Assembly: GCA_963383645.1 (NCBI GenBank)
Contig: OY726561.1
Coordinates: 27,446,826 to 27,510,825 of the forward strand
DNA from: Muscardinus avellanarius
Lineage: Eukaryota > Chordata > Mammalia > Rodentia > Gliridae
Direction of reading: 5' to 3'
Length of the DNA stretch: 64,000 nt
Below are positions 20,893-32,400 of the stretch, piece after piece (the stretch's first letter is position 1; the number at the start of each line of letters is the position of its first letter). The notes beneath the pieces were generated by a model. The model saw only the letters and a list, made by a program, of their open reading frames with translations, did not search any database and was not told the origin of the DNA. A program made the translations under genes and the position numbers.

Positions 20893-20954
<62 letters not shown>
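20893..20954. repeat. (GA)n microsatellite
   Basis: Uninterrupted GA run of about 31 units. Confidence 0.95.
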
Positions 20955-20956
<2 letters not shown>

Positions 20957-21478
20957 CGCTTCAAATGTAAGGCTGCCCCCTGGACACTATTCATTAGGAG
21001 CCCACAACTCCTAATTTTTATTTAAGGGTTTTATTTAAGGAAAGTCTGGGATGATTGGCCATCTGAGTTGCAGAGATCAAAGAAACAAACAAACAAACAA
21101 ACAACAAAACACCCCAAAAAAACTGTCCATGAGTTTCTCATCTTACACCCAGACCTGCTTTCAGCTTACTGTTGTCACCTTGATTTATCCCTTGACATTT
21201 TAGTCAACTGAGATTTATAATTTGCCCTATGCTTTGCAAAGTAGACCAGAGGAAATAAAAAGAAGACCAGATACATACAGAACAGGAAGTGATAAAAAAA
21301 TTTTTGGCAAAAGGTGGGAACATTCTTTGATCTACAACAGATAACCACCATTGGCTGAGCAAACTGATTATCATATCTAAATCTCAAGGAATTAAACAAG
21401 AAATGCAAAGTCGACTAGACAGGGCAGGACTATTAATAGCAGACTTGATTTTTTTTTTGCATAGCCTGAAAGACAAGA

Positions 21479-21479
<1 letters not shown>
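20955..21479. other. Unassigned unique sequence
   Basis: Contains only a short (caaa)n at 21083-21106. No recognised gene or repeat family. Confidence 0.4.

Positions 21480-21523
<44 letters not shown>
21480..21523. repeat. (TG)n microsatellite
   Basis: Uninterrupted TG run of about 22 units. Confidence 0.95.
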
Positions 21524-21525
<2 letters not shown>

Positions 21526-22470
21526 AAAAATATTTGAGTAAAGTGTGTAATATAAAAACAGGAATCAGAAACAAAAGAAAGTACCTTAGGTTTTTCTGTG
21601 ATGTGGTCACTAAACTACCACCTAAAGATGAGCAAACTTCTTTATCACCTGGAGAAATCAATGTAACCGATCTGAAACCTAAGCCGCAGGAAATCCCTCT
21701 GCTCAGATACCCTATCTGGTGAGGCACAGAGACAGCCCTATTGTTTTCAGGCAGCCTGGCCTAACCTTCAGCAAAACCTTCCCTCAGAGTTCAGCCCAGC
21801 GAAACAGACATTCTGTCAAAGGTATCAGAGACAAGGATTTTAGCTGTAATTATGGTCTGCTAATCTGGCGTAATTTTAGTTAAACAAACAGAATCAGCAC
21901 ATCACCACTGGAGAGGCAACACAGTTTCTCTCCCTTCTGCAGGGCTCTGGCCTGCGAGAGAGAAGGCTATTGAAAAGTTGGGCTGCTGTTGCCAGTTTTG
22001 CCTCTATCTAATCTTTTAGGAGCACGGTTTCTCCAAATGAAGAAATGTACATGCCTCCCATGACACAGTTGTTGAAAACCCACAAAAAGGCAGTGTTTGA
22101 GGATGTCATAACTGGGTGCCGAATGGTTGTTCACGAGTTTCTACCCTCCTGCCCCTCCTCTCTGCCCACCCTAGGTGCTGGCTTGGGATGAATGGGTCTC
22201 CTCCCAGCATTCTCTCCTTTCTCCCAGGCCCTTCTCTGCTCTGGTTACCCTGGTCTAAACACTCAGGGACTTGCAGTTTTATTTTAGAAATATTGCAGCC
22301 TACATGGCTGCATTCAGACTCCTCATTCTTAACCCCTGAGATGAATCTCTTATAGTGGGAATTTCATGTGGTTTGAATGCTGGATATTAAAGGTAATTTT
22401 GAGGAACAGTTCAGCCAGTATTTTCTTCCATAATGGCAACATTTATCTCATTTATGCCTTTTTTAGGCTT
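21524..22470. other. Unassigned unique sequence
   Basis: No recognised repeat. Frames of 62-79 codons are open but show no domain. I see nothing firm here. Confidence 0.4.
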
Positions 22471-22476
22471 TAAGTT

Positions 22477-22801
22477 TATCTATCTATTTATTTATTTATT
22501 TATTTATTTATTTACTTGGAACAGGGGATTGAACTCAGGGACATTCTACCTCTGAGCTATACCTTCAGCCCCATTTTATTTTTTATTTAAAAACAAGGCA
22601 TCAAGCCGGGTGTGGTGGTACACGCTTGTAATCCCTTGTGCTTGGGAGGCTGAGACAGGAGGATCGCACAGGTTTGAAGCCAGCCTCAGCTACTTAGTGA
22701 GGCTCTCAGCAACTTAGTGAGACCCTGTTTCCAAATAAAATAGAAAATAGGTCTGGGAGTATAGCCTGGAGGCAGAAAGCCTCTGTGTTCCACTCCCAGT
22801 A

Positions 22802-22840
<39 letters not shown>

Positions 22841-22995
22841 AAATAAATAAATAAAATAAAATAAAATAAAAACAAGGCATCACTAAGTTGTGGAGGACCT
22901 AAGTAGTTGAGGCTTTCCTCAAATTTGTGATCTTCCTGTCTCTGCTTCCAAGTACTGAGACTACAAGCGTGCACCACCAACCACCATGCCTGGCT
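22477..22995 (-). mobile_element. B1-dID SINE split by another SINE
   Basis: Right half and linker at 22477-22603 (with (ttta)n tail at 22484-22514), left half at 22869-22995 ending caccatgcctggct. The gap is a later type C insertion that duplicated aaaacaaggcatca. Confidence 0.9.
22604..22868 (+). mobile_element. B1-dID SINE, type C, nested
   Basis: A full copy within the linker of an older minus-strand SINE. A perfect 14-bp duplication, aaaacaaggcatca, is at 22590-22603 and 22869-22882. The tail is (CA)18 (22804-22839) then (AAAT)n. Confidence 0.93.
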
Positions 22996-23006
22996 CACTT
23001 TGGCGT

Positions 23007-23241
23007 TTTTTTTTTTTTTTTTTTTTTTTGTGCGGTACTGGGGATAGAACCCAGAGACATTTTACCTCCGAGCTACACTCCCAGCCCTATTTTATATTTC
23101 TTATTCTGAAACAGGGTCTCACTGAGTTGCAAAGGGTCTCACTAAGTAGCTGAGGCTGTCTGTGAACCATGATCCTCTTGTCTTAGTCCTGTCTTAGCCT
23201 CCTGAATGCTGGGATTACAAGTTTGCACTACCACTCCCGGC
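23007..23241 (-). mobile_element. B1-dID SINE, type A
   Basis: Reverse complement with a T-tail of about 23. Contains a short internal duplication, 'gtcttagtcctgtcttag', near 23180-23198. Confidence 0.9.
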
Positions 23242-23360
23242 AGTTTTTTTTTTTTTTTAACAGGATCTTGATAAGTTGCTGAGTAGTTATTGAGGCTGGC
23301 TTTGAACCTGTGATCCTTCCAAGTACTGGGATTACAGGTGTGCACCACCATGCCCAGCTA
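23242..23360 (-). mobile_element. B1-type SINE monomer (left half only)
   Basis: T-run then 'aacaggatcttgataagttgctgag' to 'caccaccatgcccagct'. The ID-like half is absent, so it is either an older monomer or truncated. Confidence 0.75.
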
Positions 23361-23607
23361 TAGTTCTTGTTCTCCTTCCTTCCCTCGGTTCTCCTCTCAC
23401 CCTTCCTTCTTTCCATTCTTTCTTCCCTAAATATTTCTGAATGTCTACCATATGCTAGGTCATATCTAGCACAATCCTTCTTTCAGAAGTCATTTTAGTA
23501 GACAGTGTAGATAAATATGAGAATCAAAGCATATTATTATAAGTGATGTATTTTGAAAGAGGTATGTGTAAGCCTAGTCTTGGTGGGCCAAGAAAGACTA
23601 CACGGAA

Positions 23608-23808
23608 GACCGGGCGTGATGGCGCACGCTTGTAATCCCCACGCTTGGGACGCGGAGACAGGAGGATTGCGCAGGTTCGAAGCCAGCCGCGCTGGCTTAA
23701 GAGACCCTGTTTCCAAATATAAAAAAGTATAAAATAGGTCTGGGAGTGTAGCCCAGAGGTAGAAGGGTTTCCAGGAACCCCAATATCACACACACACACA
23801 CACACACA
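23608..23808 (+). mobile_element. B1-dID SINE, type B
   Basis: Type B signature 'gcgctggcttaagagaccc' with a (CA)10 tail. A diverged duplication of about 12 bp: agactacacgga before, ggctacatggggaa after. Confidence 0.9.
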
Positions 23809-23826
23809 AAAAGGCTACATGGGGAA

Positions 23827-23925
23827 ATCTTAAGTCTTTAAGCAAGTCTTAAAGGATGGATCTTAAGTCTTTAAGCAAGTCTTAAAGGATGGATCTTAAG
23901 TCTTTAAGCAAGTCTTAAAGGATGG
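23827..23925. repeat. 33-bp tandem repeat x3
   Basis: Three identical 33-bp units starting atcttaagtctttaagcaag at 23827, 23860 and 23893. Confidence 0.95.
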
Positions 23926-24192
23926 ATGGGGATGAGCCATACATAAAGTGAAGGACAAGGGCATTATAGACAGAGGATGGCAGAAAGGAGAGTGAAATGA
24001 GAGACAAAATGGTTCTTTAGGGATCTGTGTGTGGCTGAACAGCCAGGGATGGGACTCAGAGGCAAAGAGAGCCCTTTTGTCCTGCCTCTTCAGGATCTTG
24101 CCTTTTGTTCTGGAGATCAATGGCTTTATTTCCAAGGGACTTAAGCAGCAGACATCCCCCCCCCCCAAATATAACTTATACAGTACAGCAAC

Positions 24193-24372
24193 GTAAATCC
24201 AGTGATCCCAGTACTTGGGAGGCTGAGACAAGAGGATTGTAGGTTTGAGGACAGCCTAGGCAACTTAGTAAGACCCTGTTTCAAAATAAAAAATAAAAAA
24301 AGGTGTAGGTGTAACTCAGAGGCAACTCAGAGGTAGAATGCCCCTGGGTTCAATATCCAGTACCTACCAAAG
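24193..24372 (+). mobile_element. B1-dID SINE, 5'-truncated
   Basis: Starts inside the left half (ccagtgatcccagtacttgg). The right half has a tandem duplication of 'aactcagaggc' near 24313-24335. Confidence 0.85.
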
Positions 24373-24756
24373 GAAAAAACAAAACAGAAAATAGAAGGAA
24401 AATCAAACAAATTAATTAGCATATATCATATTACAAATTAAAACAATGTAATCACACTTGTTTGAAATAAAGTTGGTATACAGGTTACCAATGAAGTTGT
24501 CTTATATTAGCCTCAGCATTGCTATTTGTTTCTGTCTGAGCTTTGCTTATAATATTATGGCAACATAATTTTGATTCACACAGATATGCAGCTGCTAATG
24601 GTAGCAATTTTAAAATGAATAGCTAGGAATCTCAGGATACTGTTTTACAAAAAATGATAGAGAAGTTTTGTTCTTAGTACTATAAAAAATAAAATTTCAA
24701 TCTGGGTAAGAAGATAGTGCCAATAACTGACATGAATATATGCATGGATACTTTTT
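24373..24756. other. Unassigned unique sequence
   Basis: AT-rich; nothing recognised. Confidence 0.4.
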
Positions 24757-24970
24757 CTAGGTGTGGTGTCACATACAAGTACTTGGGAGACTGAGACAGG
24801 AGAATTCAAATTTCAAGGGCAGCTTAGGAAATTTGGTGAGACCTGTTTCAAGACAAACAAACAAACAAAAAACCAAAAATAACAACACAACACAACAGCA
24901 ACAAAAAAGAATGAGGATGTATCTCAGAAATAGAATGCTCCTGGGGTTCAAATCCCAGTATTAAAAAAAA
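24757..24970 (+). mobile_element. B1-dID SINE, old diverged copy
   Basis: From 'taggtgtggtgtcacataca' through an expanded (caaa)/(caaca) linker to 'gggttcaaatcccagtatt'. Confidence 0.8.
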
Positions 24971-25262
24971 GTGTAATTTTCTAAAAAAAATTGGTTTTGG
25001 GCTTTTTGTGTTTAAGAGTTTTTATATGGGAATATAGGAAGTTTCCTATAACTGTGGGCATAATTGTTTCAATAAAAATCAAACATGAGGGTGTGGAGGG
25101 GAAATGCTTTCCCTGGGCCACGTCAAGCCCAGATGCATGGTATAATTTGAAAATTATTTCGAGAGGTTCCATATTTTCTAATATTTAATTGTGCTCATCT
25201 GTTGATTTTTTTCTTTGTACTCGTTTTGTTCATGTTCTTTTGAGGCATTAAATGCAAAAGAC

Positions 25263-25264
<2 letters not shown>

Positions 25265-25310
<46 letters not shown>
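25265..25310. repeat. (TA)n microsatellite
   Basis: Uninterrupted TA run of about 23 units. Confidence 0.95.
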
Positions 25311-25312
<2 letters not shown>

Positions 25313-26302
25313 CATGGGTGACAAGGACAGCTGCCTATAGTGTAAGCATTCCCAGCTGAGATGAACACAGGGAGAAAAATAAGTGATTTACTGTTAATTT
25401 GTTAATTAAGTTCTAGCCTCTGCAGGCAGGGGTGAGTGTTCTGTCTTCATGAGAGATAAGAGTTTCATGAACCTCATAACATTTTAAAGAAACACTTTTC
25501 TGTCATTACTCTGAAGATTCCTGCCAAGAGAATATTTGGTGATAGTTTGATCCAGGCTGGGGATCGTCCCTTTCACGGTAAGTTCTATATTCTTTACATT
25601 TTAGGAACCTCAAGATTGCAGACAGTTCTTACTTCCTATTATATATAGATTTTTTTCTTGAGAAATTGATGATACAATTCATTGTATTTGCTAATCTGTC
25701 TTGTTTAGGCTATAAATTTTATGAAGGCAGGGACTATGTCTTTGTTATTGCTTTTTAGTATCTGGAAAATACTAGCTCCTAAAATAGGACTATATACATG
25801 AAACCTTTAATAAAAAGAAGCAAGGAAAAACTGATCTGGCACCACCAAGCCAAATTATGGGTTCTATAGGATGGATTCTATGAACCAATGGATTTTACAG
25901 TCTGTTTTTTTTTAGTAATAGAACACTCCCCTCACCCCCAATTGATGTCTTATACAGAAGCTATAATAGGTGAGTCAAACAATGATGGAGCTGCTTTGTT
26001 GGTGCAGTACTGTGGTATCTCTTTGGAGCAGAGATAGAAAAGCATTGTATGGGCAGCACAAGGACCTTACAGATACTTCACTTAGGTGGTGATATTGTGT
26101 GAAGCTAATAGTATACAAGGAATAGGAGACACAGCAGAGAGAGGAGACTAAATGGAGATGGAGACTGGTTAAAAGGACGGCACAAGAGCCACAGCATTAG
26201 ATAACGATTGTGAGGACTAGGGTGGAAACAGGACCAAGAAATAGGCACGTGCCATAACTTTTTAAATAAAATATATACACGAATTCTATGTTACTTTTAT
26301 GC
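25311..26302. other. Mostly unassigned; one L2/MIR-like fragment
   Basis: At 25698-25785, 'aggctataaattttatgaaggcagggactatgtctttg' resembles the conserved end of an ancient L2/MIR-type repeat. The rest holds nothing I recognise. Confidence 0.45.
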
Positions 26303-26508
26303 TTTAGTGCTGGAGATTGAACCCAGGGGCATTCTACTTCTGAGCTACAACCCCGGTCCTTTTTTATTTTTATTTTTTGTTTTAAAACAGGGTCTTAGTA
26401 GGTTACAATGAACGTTGCCACATTCCTAAGGTTGCCTGAAAACCTGCAATCCCCCTGTCTCAGCCTCCCAAGTACTGGGATTACAGGTGTGCGCCACCTT
26501 GCCCAGCA
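26303..26508 (-). mobile_element. B1-dID SINE, diverged
   Basis: Reverse complement, 'tagtgctggagattgaaccc' to 'gcgccaccttgcccagc'. Confidence 0.88.
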
Positions 26509-27035
26509 GTAAGAAACCTTGATAATTGCTCAAGTAAAGGAGACATAGGGAAGAAAATGAAGAAAACTGAACCGAAGTCCTGGGTGACTGAGAGGATTGA
26601 TTTGAAGTGGCAGAAAGACACGAGGACAGATCAAATTGTGTGTTAGCGATTAATATGAGACTTGAACTGGACTGGAGTGCTGTAGGGTCCTAACCTTAGT
26701 GGCATCCTTGACACTGAATCATTTTATCAGGGAAAGAAGGCAAAGGAATAAAAGACCTGCCCCATCACTGCCTCATTGTTAAAGGCAAGATGCCAGACTG
26801 AATACCCTGTGGTGCTTATGCTTTGATGAGTTGACATTTGACACTCAAAATGGATTTCTGTCGAAGAAACCATTTGAAATCCATCCTGAGCATATTGTGT
26901 ATGACTTGTCAACAGTGAAACAGATTGTATATCGCAGAAGTCTTGGAAAGCCCTGCATTTGGGAAACCAAATCTAAGCTCTACTGAACATGCTGAAGATA
27001 GATAAGATGCTGTCTGGATAAGCTTTAGGGAAACA
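26509..27035. other. Unassigned unique sequence
   Basis: No repeat, exon or RNA gene recognised. Confidence 0.4.
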
Positions 27036-27352
27036 GGAGTTCCCCTATCCTGCTGGTGGGAATGCACCTCTTCTTATTGAATGGAATTTGGTAACCTTTG
27101 CAAAACTTCATGTACATTTTACTTTGTTTAAGAAATCACATTTTGAAGAATCTGTCCCAAAGATAAACTGAATTTGAAATAAAGTACATGCAAGACTGTA
27201 TCATGACATGAAAACTGAAACCAACTGAAATATCCTCCCAAAGTTGGAATACAAGGTACTTGTGAAAAAGAATAAAAGAGCTCTCTCCATCTTACTATAG
27301 AATGATGTCCAGAATGTATTAAGTGTAGAAAAAAAGGTGTAGATGCATTGTA

Positions 27353-27405
<53 letters not shown>

Positions 27406-27480
27406 GAAAAGAGTGTGGGGATTAAGAAGAAATACTGAAAGAATAAATCAGAAACTAATAAAAGTGCCAAAGGCCTTTGG
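27036..27480 (+). mobile_element. Old L1 3'-end fragment
   Basis: 'tcctgctggtgggaatgcac', 'ctgaaaccaactgaaatatcc' and 'gaaaaagaataaaagagctctc' follow the order of old L1 (L1M) 3' ends. A (GT)24 microsatellite (27355-27402) interrupts it. No coding frame. Confidence 0.7.
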
Positions 27481-27517
27481 TATAAATGGAATTGATCCTT
27501 TTAAAAACAGATTCTAG

Positions 27518-27543
27518 GCCGGGCGTGGTGGTGCACGCTTGTA
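27518..27543 (+). mobile_element. SINE 5' head only (26 bp)
   Basis: ggccgggcgtggtggtgcac followed by gcttgt, then unrelated sequence. L1-mobilised SINEs lose 5' ends, not 3' ends, so this is a deletion or rearrangement scar. Confidence 0.75.
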
Positions 27544-27759
27544 GGCAAACAACAGTTCACTGTAAAACAACTTCACGTGTGTCTTTTAATTCACTGCTTA
27601 AAAACAAAAAGGAAAACCTGGGTCATTCCTAACTACTTAAAATGCAAATCCTAATTATCTTGGAAAGCTTTTCTCAGTCTCTGATGCTGGAGGTTCAGAG
27701 CCTAGGGAACCAGGGGAGAAAACCAACTAAACTGTTACTATTTTGAAAACAGGACTTTC

Positions 27760-28190
27760 ACCTGAACTGGGGAGAGAAATTGTTATCTCATTTTGTAGAA
27801 AGATTACCATCTACAGGATGCTTCCGGTGGCTGGGACCTGGCATTCGGTTCCTTTTCCGCCAAGTATTCCCAAACATTTCTTTGGTGTGGATAACCCATG
27901 GCGCTCTTGCTGCTGGTGTAGGTGAGTCTGATCTCTTTCCTCAGGTCCTCATTGATGGCCAGGAGCTTGGGCTATATGCTTAGGGGCTTCTGGCTGCTCC
28001 CAGTTCTCTGGGTGTAGTCCAACAATGGAGGCCCATAGTCCTCAGCAGCTGGCGGTACCCAGAGGATGTGGCCATGCTGGTGGAAGGTGAGTGGATGTTT
28101 CCCGCGAGGTGGAGGTGCCTGGCCAAGTTGGGCTCGTATGGCCTTCCCCTGGTGCTGGGTGCAGCGGGGAGGCCCAAAATGTTCTTATTG
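27760..28190 (-). pseudogene. Unassigned ORF-like block, possible retrocopy
   Basis: Higher GC than its surroundings. The minus strand has a long, mostly open reading that includes [16 protein letters not shown] and, after one stop, LLAINEDLRKEIRLTYTSSK, which looks like ordinary protein composition. The plus strand also reads open in places (27780-27983; 28068-28352), so the call is weak. I do not recognise the family, see no poly(A) tail, and cannot exclude a non-coding conserved element. Confidence 0.25.
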
Positions 28191-28304
28191 CTTGATTTCC
28201 AGTACAGTAGCACTATCATCATTTACCTTTCCATCTACTTAGTCATTCGTCCAGTAGAAACAGATGCTCTATCTGTCTTTGGTTTTGAAGGTAAACGATT
28301 GTGT

Positions 28305-28702
28305 TCACTTATACGATTGCTGCTGCAAAGCACCACAGTCTGTGTGGCTTAATTAGTAGAAATTCATTCCCCACAGGTGTAGAGGTTGGAATCCTAAGAT
28401 CAAGGTGCCAGCAGGGTTGGTTTCTTCCAAGGCTGCTTTTCTTGGCTTGTAGCTTATTTTCTCTTGCCGCCTCTTCTGTGCAGGCATCTCTTGGCGTCTT
28501 TGTGTGTCAAATTTTTCTTTCTTTCTCTTTTTTTTTTTTTTTAAGGAGAACAACTAGACTCTATTTGGGTTTGCCTCAATGCCTCATTTTAACTTTACCG
28601 CCTTATTAGTAACCTTACCTCCAGTGGCATTCATGTGCTAAGGTTCTGGAAGTGAGGTCATCAACATATGAATTTGGGAAGAATATACATTTTAACCCAT
28701 AG
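28305..28702 (-). mobile_element. ERVL-type LTR relic (MLT2-like)
   Basis: 'gctgcaaagcaccacagtctgtgtggctta', 'ggttggaatcctaagatcaaggtgccagcagggttggtttctt', 'cctcattttaac' and 'aacatatgaatttgggaaga' follow, in order, the reverse complement of a mammal-wide ERVL LTR. Ends are eroded and no internal viral genes remain. (TTTC)/T-run at 28517-28543. Confidence 0.7.
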
Positions 28703-28727
28703 TATTTTATCTTGGTGATAAATCCTA

Positions 28728-28945
28728 TTTATTTTTTATTTTTATTTTTGTGGAACTGGAGATGGAACCCAGGGGCCTTCTACTTCCAGGCTATATTCCC
28801 AGACCTAATATATATATTGGAAATAGGATTTCATTAAGTTGCTAAGAGCCTCACTAAGCCACTGAAACTGGCTTCAAATCTGTGTAACCCTCCTGCCTCA
28901 GCCTCCCAAGTACTGGGATTACAAGCGTGTGCCACCCCACTGGCT
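28728..28945 (-). mobile_element. B1-dID SINE, type C-like
   Basis: Reverse complement, 'gtggaactggagatggaacc' to 'gtgccaccccactggct'. Flanked by cctattta-like words. Confidence 0.88.
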
Positions 28946-29386
28946 ATCTATTTAGATAGTATTGACCTTAGAGGAGTTAACTTTTCTTCATAGCTTCATT
29001 TTCACTTGTATTTTTATCAGAAAAGAACCAACCTTCCTCTTCCATTTGAAAAAGGAAGGTAAATCTTTTCTTTAGGAAGTGTCAAAGATAATGCAATATT
29101 TCTCAGCCTTTTTATTACCCTGGCATAGAGGAGGGGTATCGCTACCCACAATACACGGAGCTGAGAGCTTGAGCAGTGGAATCCCCCACAGGTTTGGGTG
29201 CAAAGCTTTCTACACTTTTTTCAAACGCTGTGTGAATTTATCCACTCTCTTATCCTCTGTAAGGACACAATCTAACTAACAGAAAGATCCCAACATTCTG
29301 TAGCTTAGGCAAAGGACATTTTATTTAAAACAGCTTTTATTTCTGGGCTCACGCAGCCGGAATGGAAAGAGAAACAAGAAAAATAC
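28946..29386. other. Unassigned unique sequence
   Basis: Nothing recognised apart from short A/T runs. Confidence 0.4.
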
Positions 29387-29402
29387 ACAGTTCTTTCTTT
29401 TT

Positions 29403-29723
29403 TTCTTTTTTCCTGTGGTATTGGGGATGGAACCCAGGGGCACTGTATCTCTGAGCTATACCCCCAGCCCTATATTTTAGTCTTTTAATTTAATTAAATT
29501 AATTAATTAATTTATTTATTGTTGCGGTACTGGGGATGGAACTCAGGGGCATTCTACCTCTGAGCAACACCTCCAGCCCTAATTTTTATTCTTTATTTTG
29601 AAACAGGGTCTCACTGAATTCCAGAGGGTCACACTAAGTAGCTGAGGCTGTCCATGACCCCAAATCCTCCTGTTTCAGCCTCCTAAATGCTGGGATTACA
29701 AGCATGCACCACCATGCCCAGCT
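29403..29723 (-). mobile_element. Trimeric SINE: extra ID-like half plus full B1-dID
   Basis: On the minus strand: left half, right half, an AT-rich (ttaa)n spacer (29480-29520), then a second right half (29415-29475). One duplication brackets the whole: cagttctttcttttt (about 29388-29402) and cagttatttcttttt (29724-29738). Confidence 0.8.
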
Positions 29724-29912
29724 CAGTTATTTCTTTTTAAAGGCAAGACTTGGTATATTAAATCACGTATACCCTATTAGCAAAGGGTACCAGAGTCATA
29801 CTGGTCGCAAAGATGGTAGAGAAATTTAGTCTGTAACTAAATGGTCATGAAGACAGCTAAGACATAGGGGTTTTTTTTAATTGAAAAAAGAGAAGTATAA
29901 TGATTATTGTTG

Positions 29913-30530
29913 TATGTCTTAGTTTGGGTTCCTGCTAAGCAGAGCCTAAAATAAAGACTTGAATATAGGTGGTTTATCTGCATCTACCGAATGACTGATG
30001 ATAGTGATCCCAGGCAGCAGAAGTGATGCAACAGGAAGATAAGGGAAGGAAGGGAGGGAGCCAATAAAGGGCACACTTCCCAGCAGGAGGCCACTATAGG
30101 AAAAGGCACCCCAGCTCCTCTGGGGTCTATCTGGAGAACTACATAGATTGTGCTCCATTGGAGGACAAGGAGCCCAGTGCGTCTATCCACTGACTTATGT
30201 CTTCAGTGAGTTATGAATGGGCCAGGACTTCCAGTAAGCTCCCATGTTGCTGGGGGTACCCCAAGGGACACCACAGCACTCCTTGGAATGGGACTGTTGC
30301 CTCATGCACTCAGCTGTCCACAGCAGTAGCACTAATGTCAGGCGGGCTAAGGGGATGTGGCTTAGGGCTTATTAGGCATCTTGTCCCAGCAGGACGAACT
30401 CCCCTGGGCTGTGTAGAACCTTCTGGGCCACACCCTATAATGAGCATAATGAGCTTGTGTCTCAGGGTTGGGTGGGGATCAGGAGAATGTTTTTATAGCA
30501 GCTAAGGCAGAGGCTGGCAGTGATAGGTGC
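29913..30530. mobile_element. Possible ancient LTR-type repeat
   Basis: 'cttagtttgggttcctgctaagcagagcctaaaat', 'gtgatcccaggcagcagaag' and later 'ggtaccccaagggaca' resemble an old mammalian LTR whose name I cannot fix. Strongly diverged. Confidence 0.35.
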
Positions 30531-31355
30531 TCAGTATGTTTGTCCTTCTTTTCTCAGCTTCCTACCTTCTTACCTTGACACACACCTTACCATCTTAACA
30601 ATTAAATTTATTAGGTTAACATAAAGGATTCCCAATGAGTTCTTCAACCCTTCTGTAAACTTAATACCTCAAGATTTCATAATAATGATAAAAAAAGGTC
30701 TGGGCATCACAGTTTGTTAATATACTATGAAATACCTTAAACTCTGGGACCAGTATATGTCTGGGATAGAGATATAAAGGGGAAGTGTATCATTGATTCG
30801 CAGAAAGAAAGTCCATATCTGTAGGGTGATATGGGCTTTAAGGCCACTATCATGCCTAAAATTGAATGTTATGTCACATGCTTCTTTATGCTATAGGCAG
30901 TTTATTCCTTCATTGCACCTACATCTCAAGTAACTAGATTTTACATGCTAAAAATTTAACAATTAAAAATTGTGCCAGGACTTTACGAAGTCTCTAGGTG
31001 CGTGGGCACTGGTTTTAGAGATACACGCTAAGTCATGTTTGCTCTTGAATTCCCCACATGTGTTTGTAGAAGAATGATGCTGTACTACAGATGGTAATTA
31101 AGACATGGTTCCTGTCAATAGAAGAGTTTGGTCTGTATGATTGGAGTTGATTCACCACAGGAGGAAAACTGAAAGAGCAATAAAGCCTTTATGTCACTAT
31201 AAGATTTATGTACAGGTAGAGATTTGGGCTCAGGTGGGATGAAAGAATTGGATTATATGCAAACCATGTGTTTATTAGAGAAATGGGATGTTTACAAGTC
31301 TCCAAGAAGCTTTTTATAGATGTTATTTTAAATTTTATTAAAAGTTATCATACAG
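30531..31355. other. Unassigned unique sequence
   Basis: Nothing recognised. Confidence 0.4.
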
Positions 31356-31548
31356 CCAGGCTTGGAGTCTCAGTACTCGAGAGGCTGAGACAGGAGGAAT
31401 GAGGTTTGCGGCTAGCCTCAGCTACTTAGGGAGGTCTTTCGAAACTTAGTGAGACCCTTTTTCAAATTAAATAATAAAATATAGGGTGGGGGTATGCTTG
31501 GAGGAAGAATGTCCCTGGGTTTAATCCCCAGTACTGCAAAAAAAAAAA
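31356..31548 (+). mobile_element. B1-dID SINE, type A
   Basis: 'gccaggcttggagtctcag' to 'ttaatccccagtactgc' and an A-tail. Flanked by tcatac words at 31349 and 31550. Confidence 0.88.
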
Positions 31549-31786
31549 AATCATACTGTAAAATTGACTTATTTTTTGGTGTAGAGTTTTATGTTTAACA
31601 CAAGTATAGATTCATGTAACCATCAAGATATGGAATAGCTACTTTAAGACTCTTTTTTTTTTTTTTTTACTATCTCTTTATAGTCAGACCTACTCTAATT
31701 CTAACAAGCACTGATCTGTATGTTTTGTACTTCTGTTGTCATAAAATGGAATCAGACAGTACACAATCTTTTAAGACTGGCTTTTT

Positions 31787-31968
31787 TTTTGGTGGTACTG
31801 GGGTTCCTGGAAGCCCTTCTACCTCCAGACTACACTCCCAGACCTATTTTATACTTTTTATTTTTGAAAATAGGGTCTCTTAAGCCAGCACGTCTGGCTT
31901 CGAACCTGCGTGATCCTCCTCCACCTCCCAAGTGTGAGGATTACAAGTGTGCACCACCACGCCTGGCC
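31787..31968 (-). mobile_element. B1-dID SINE, type B (young)
   Basis: Reverse complement. A perfect duplication, aagactggcttttt, is at 31773-31786 and 31969-31982. Confidence 0.95.
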
Positions 31969-32026
31969 AAGACTGGCTTTTTATACTTAGCATATTCAGT
32001 ATGCTATACTCAGTAACGTGTTGCTA

Positions 32027-32252
32027 TTTACTTACTTATCTACTTATTTATTTATGGCACTGGGGATTGAATCTAGGGGCATTCTACCTCAAAGTTACAG
32101 CTCTAGCCCTATTTTATTTTTGTCTTGAAAAAGGGTCTCACTAGGTTAATGAGAGTCTAAGTATGTTACGGAGGCTGGGTGTGAACCTGTGACCCTCCTC
32201 TCTCAGCTTCCCAAGTATTGAAATTACAAGCATGTACCACCACTCCTGGCTG
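32027..32252 (-). mobile_element. B1-dID SINE
   Basis: Reverse complement with a (ttta)n tail. An 8-bp duplication, gtgttgct, is at 32018-32025 and 32254-32261. Confidence 0.9.
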
Positions 32253-32400
32253 TGTGTTGCTTTTTATTGCTGAGTATATTCCATTGTATAGATGTACAAT
32301 TTTGCTTATCCATTTATCCACCAAAGGACATCTGGATTGATTCCAGTTTCTAGTAGTTATGAACAGAGTTGGTATAAATCCGACTATTAACTAACAAGGA

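Larger units (their letters stand above)
31640..32400 (-). mobile_element. Old L1 3' end split by two SINEs
   Basis: Pieces at about 31650-31786, 31969-32026 and 32253-32400 ('attgctgagtatattccattgtatagatg', 'ttatccatttatccaccaaaggacatctgg') join into the reverse complement of an old L1 3' end. Confidence 0.7.
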
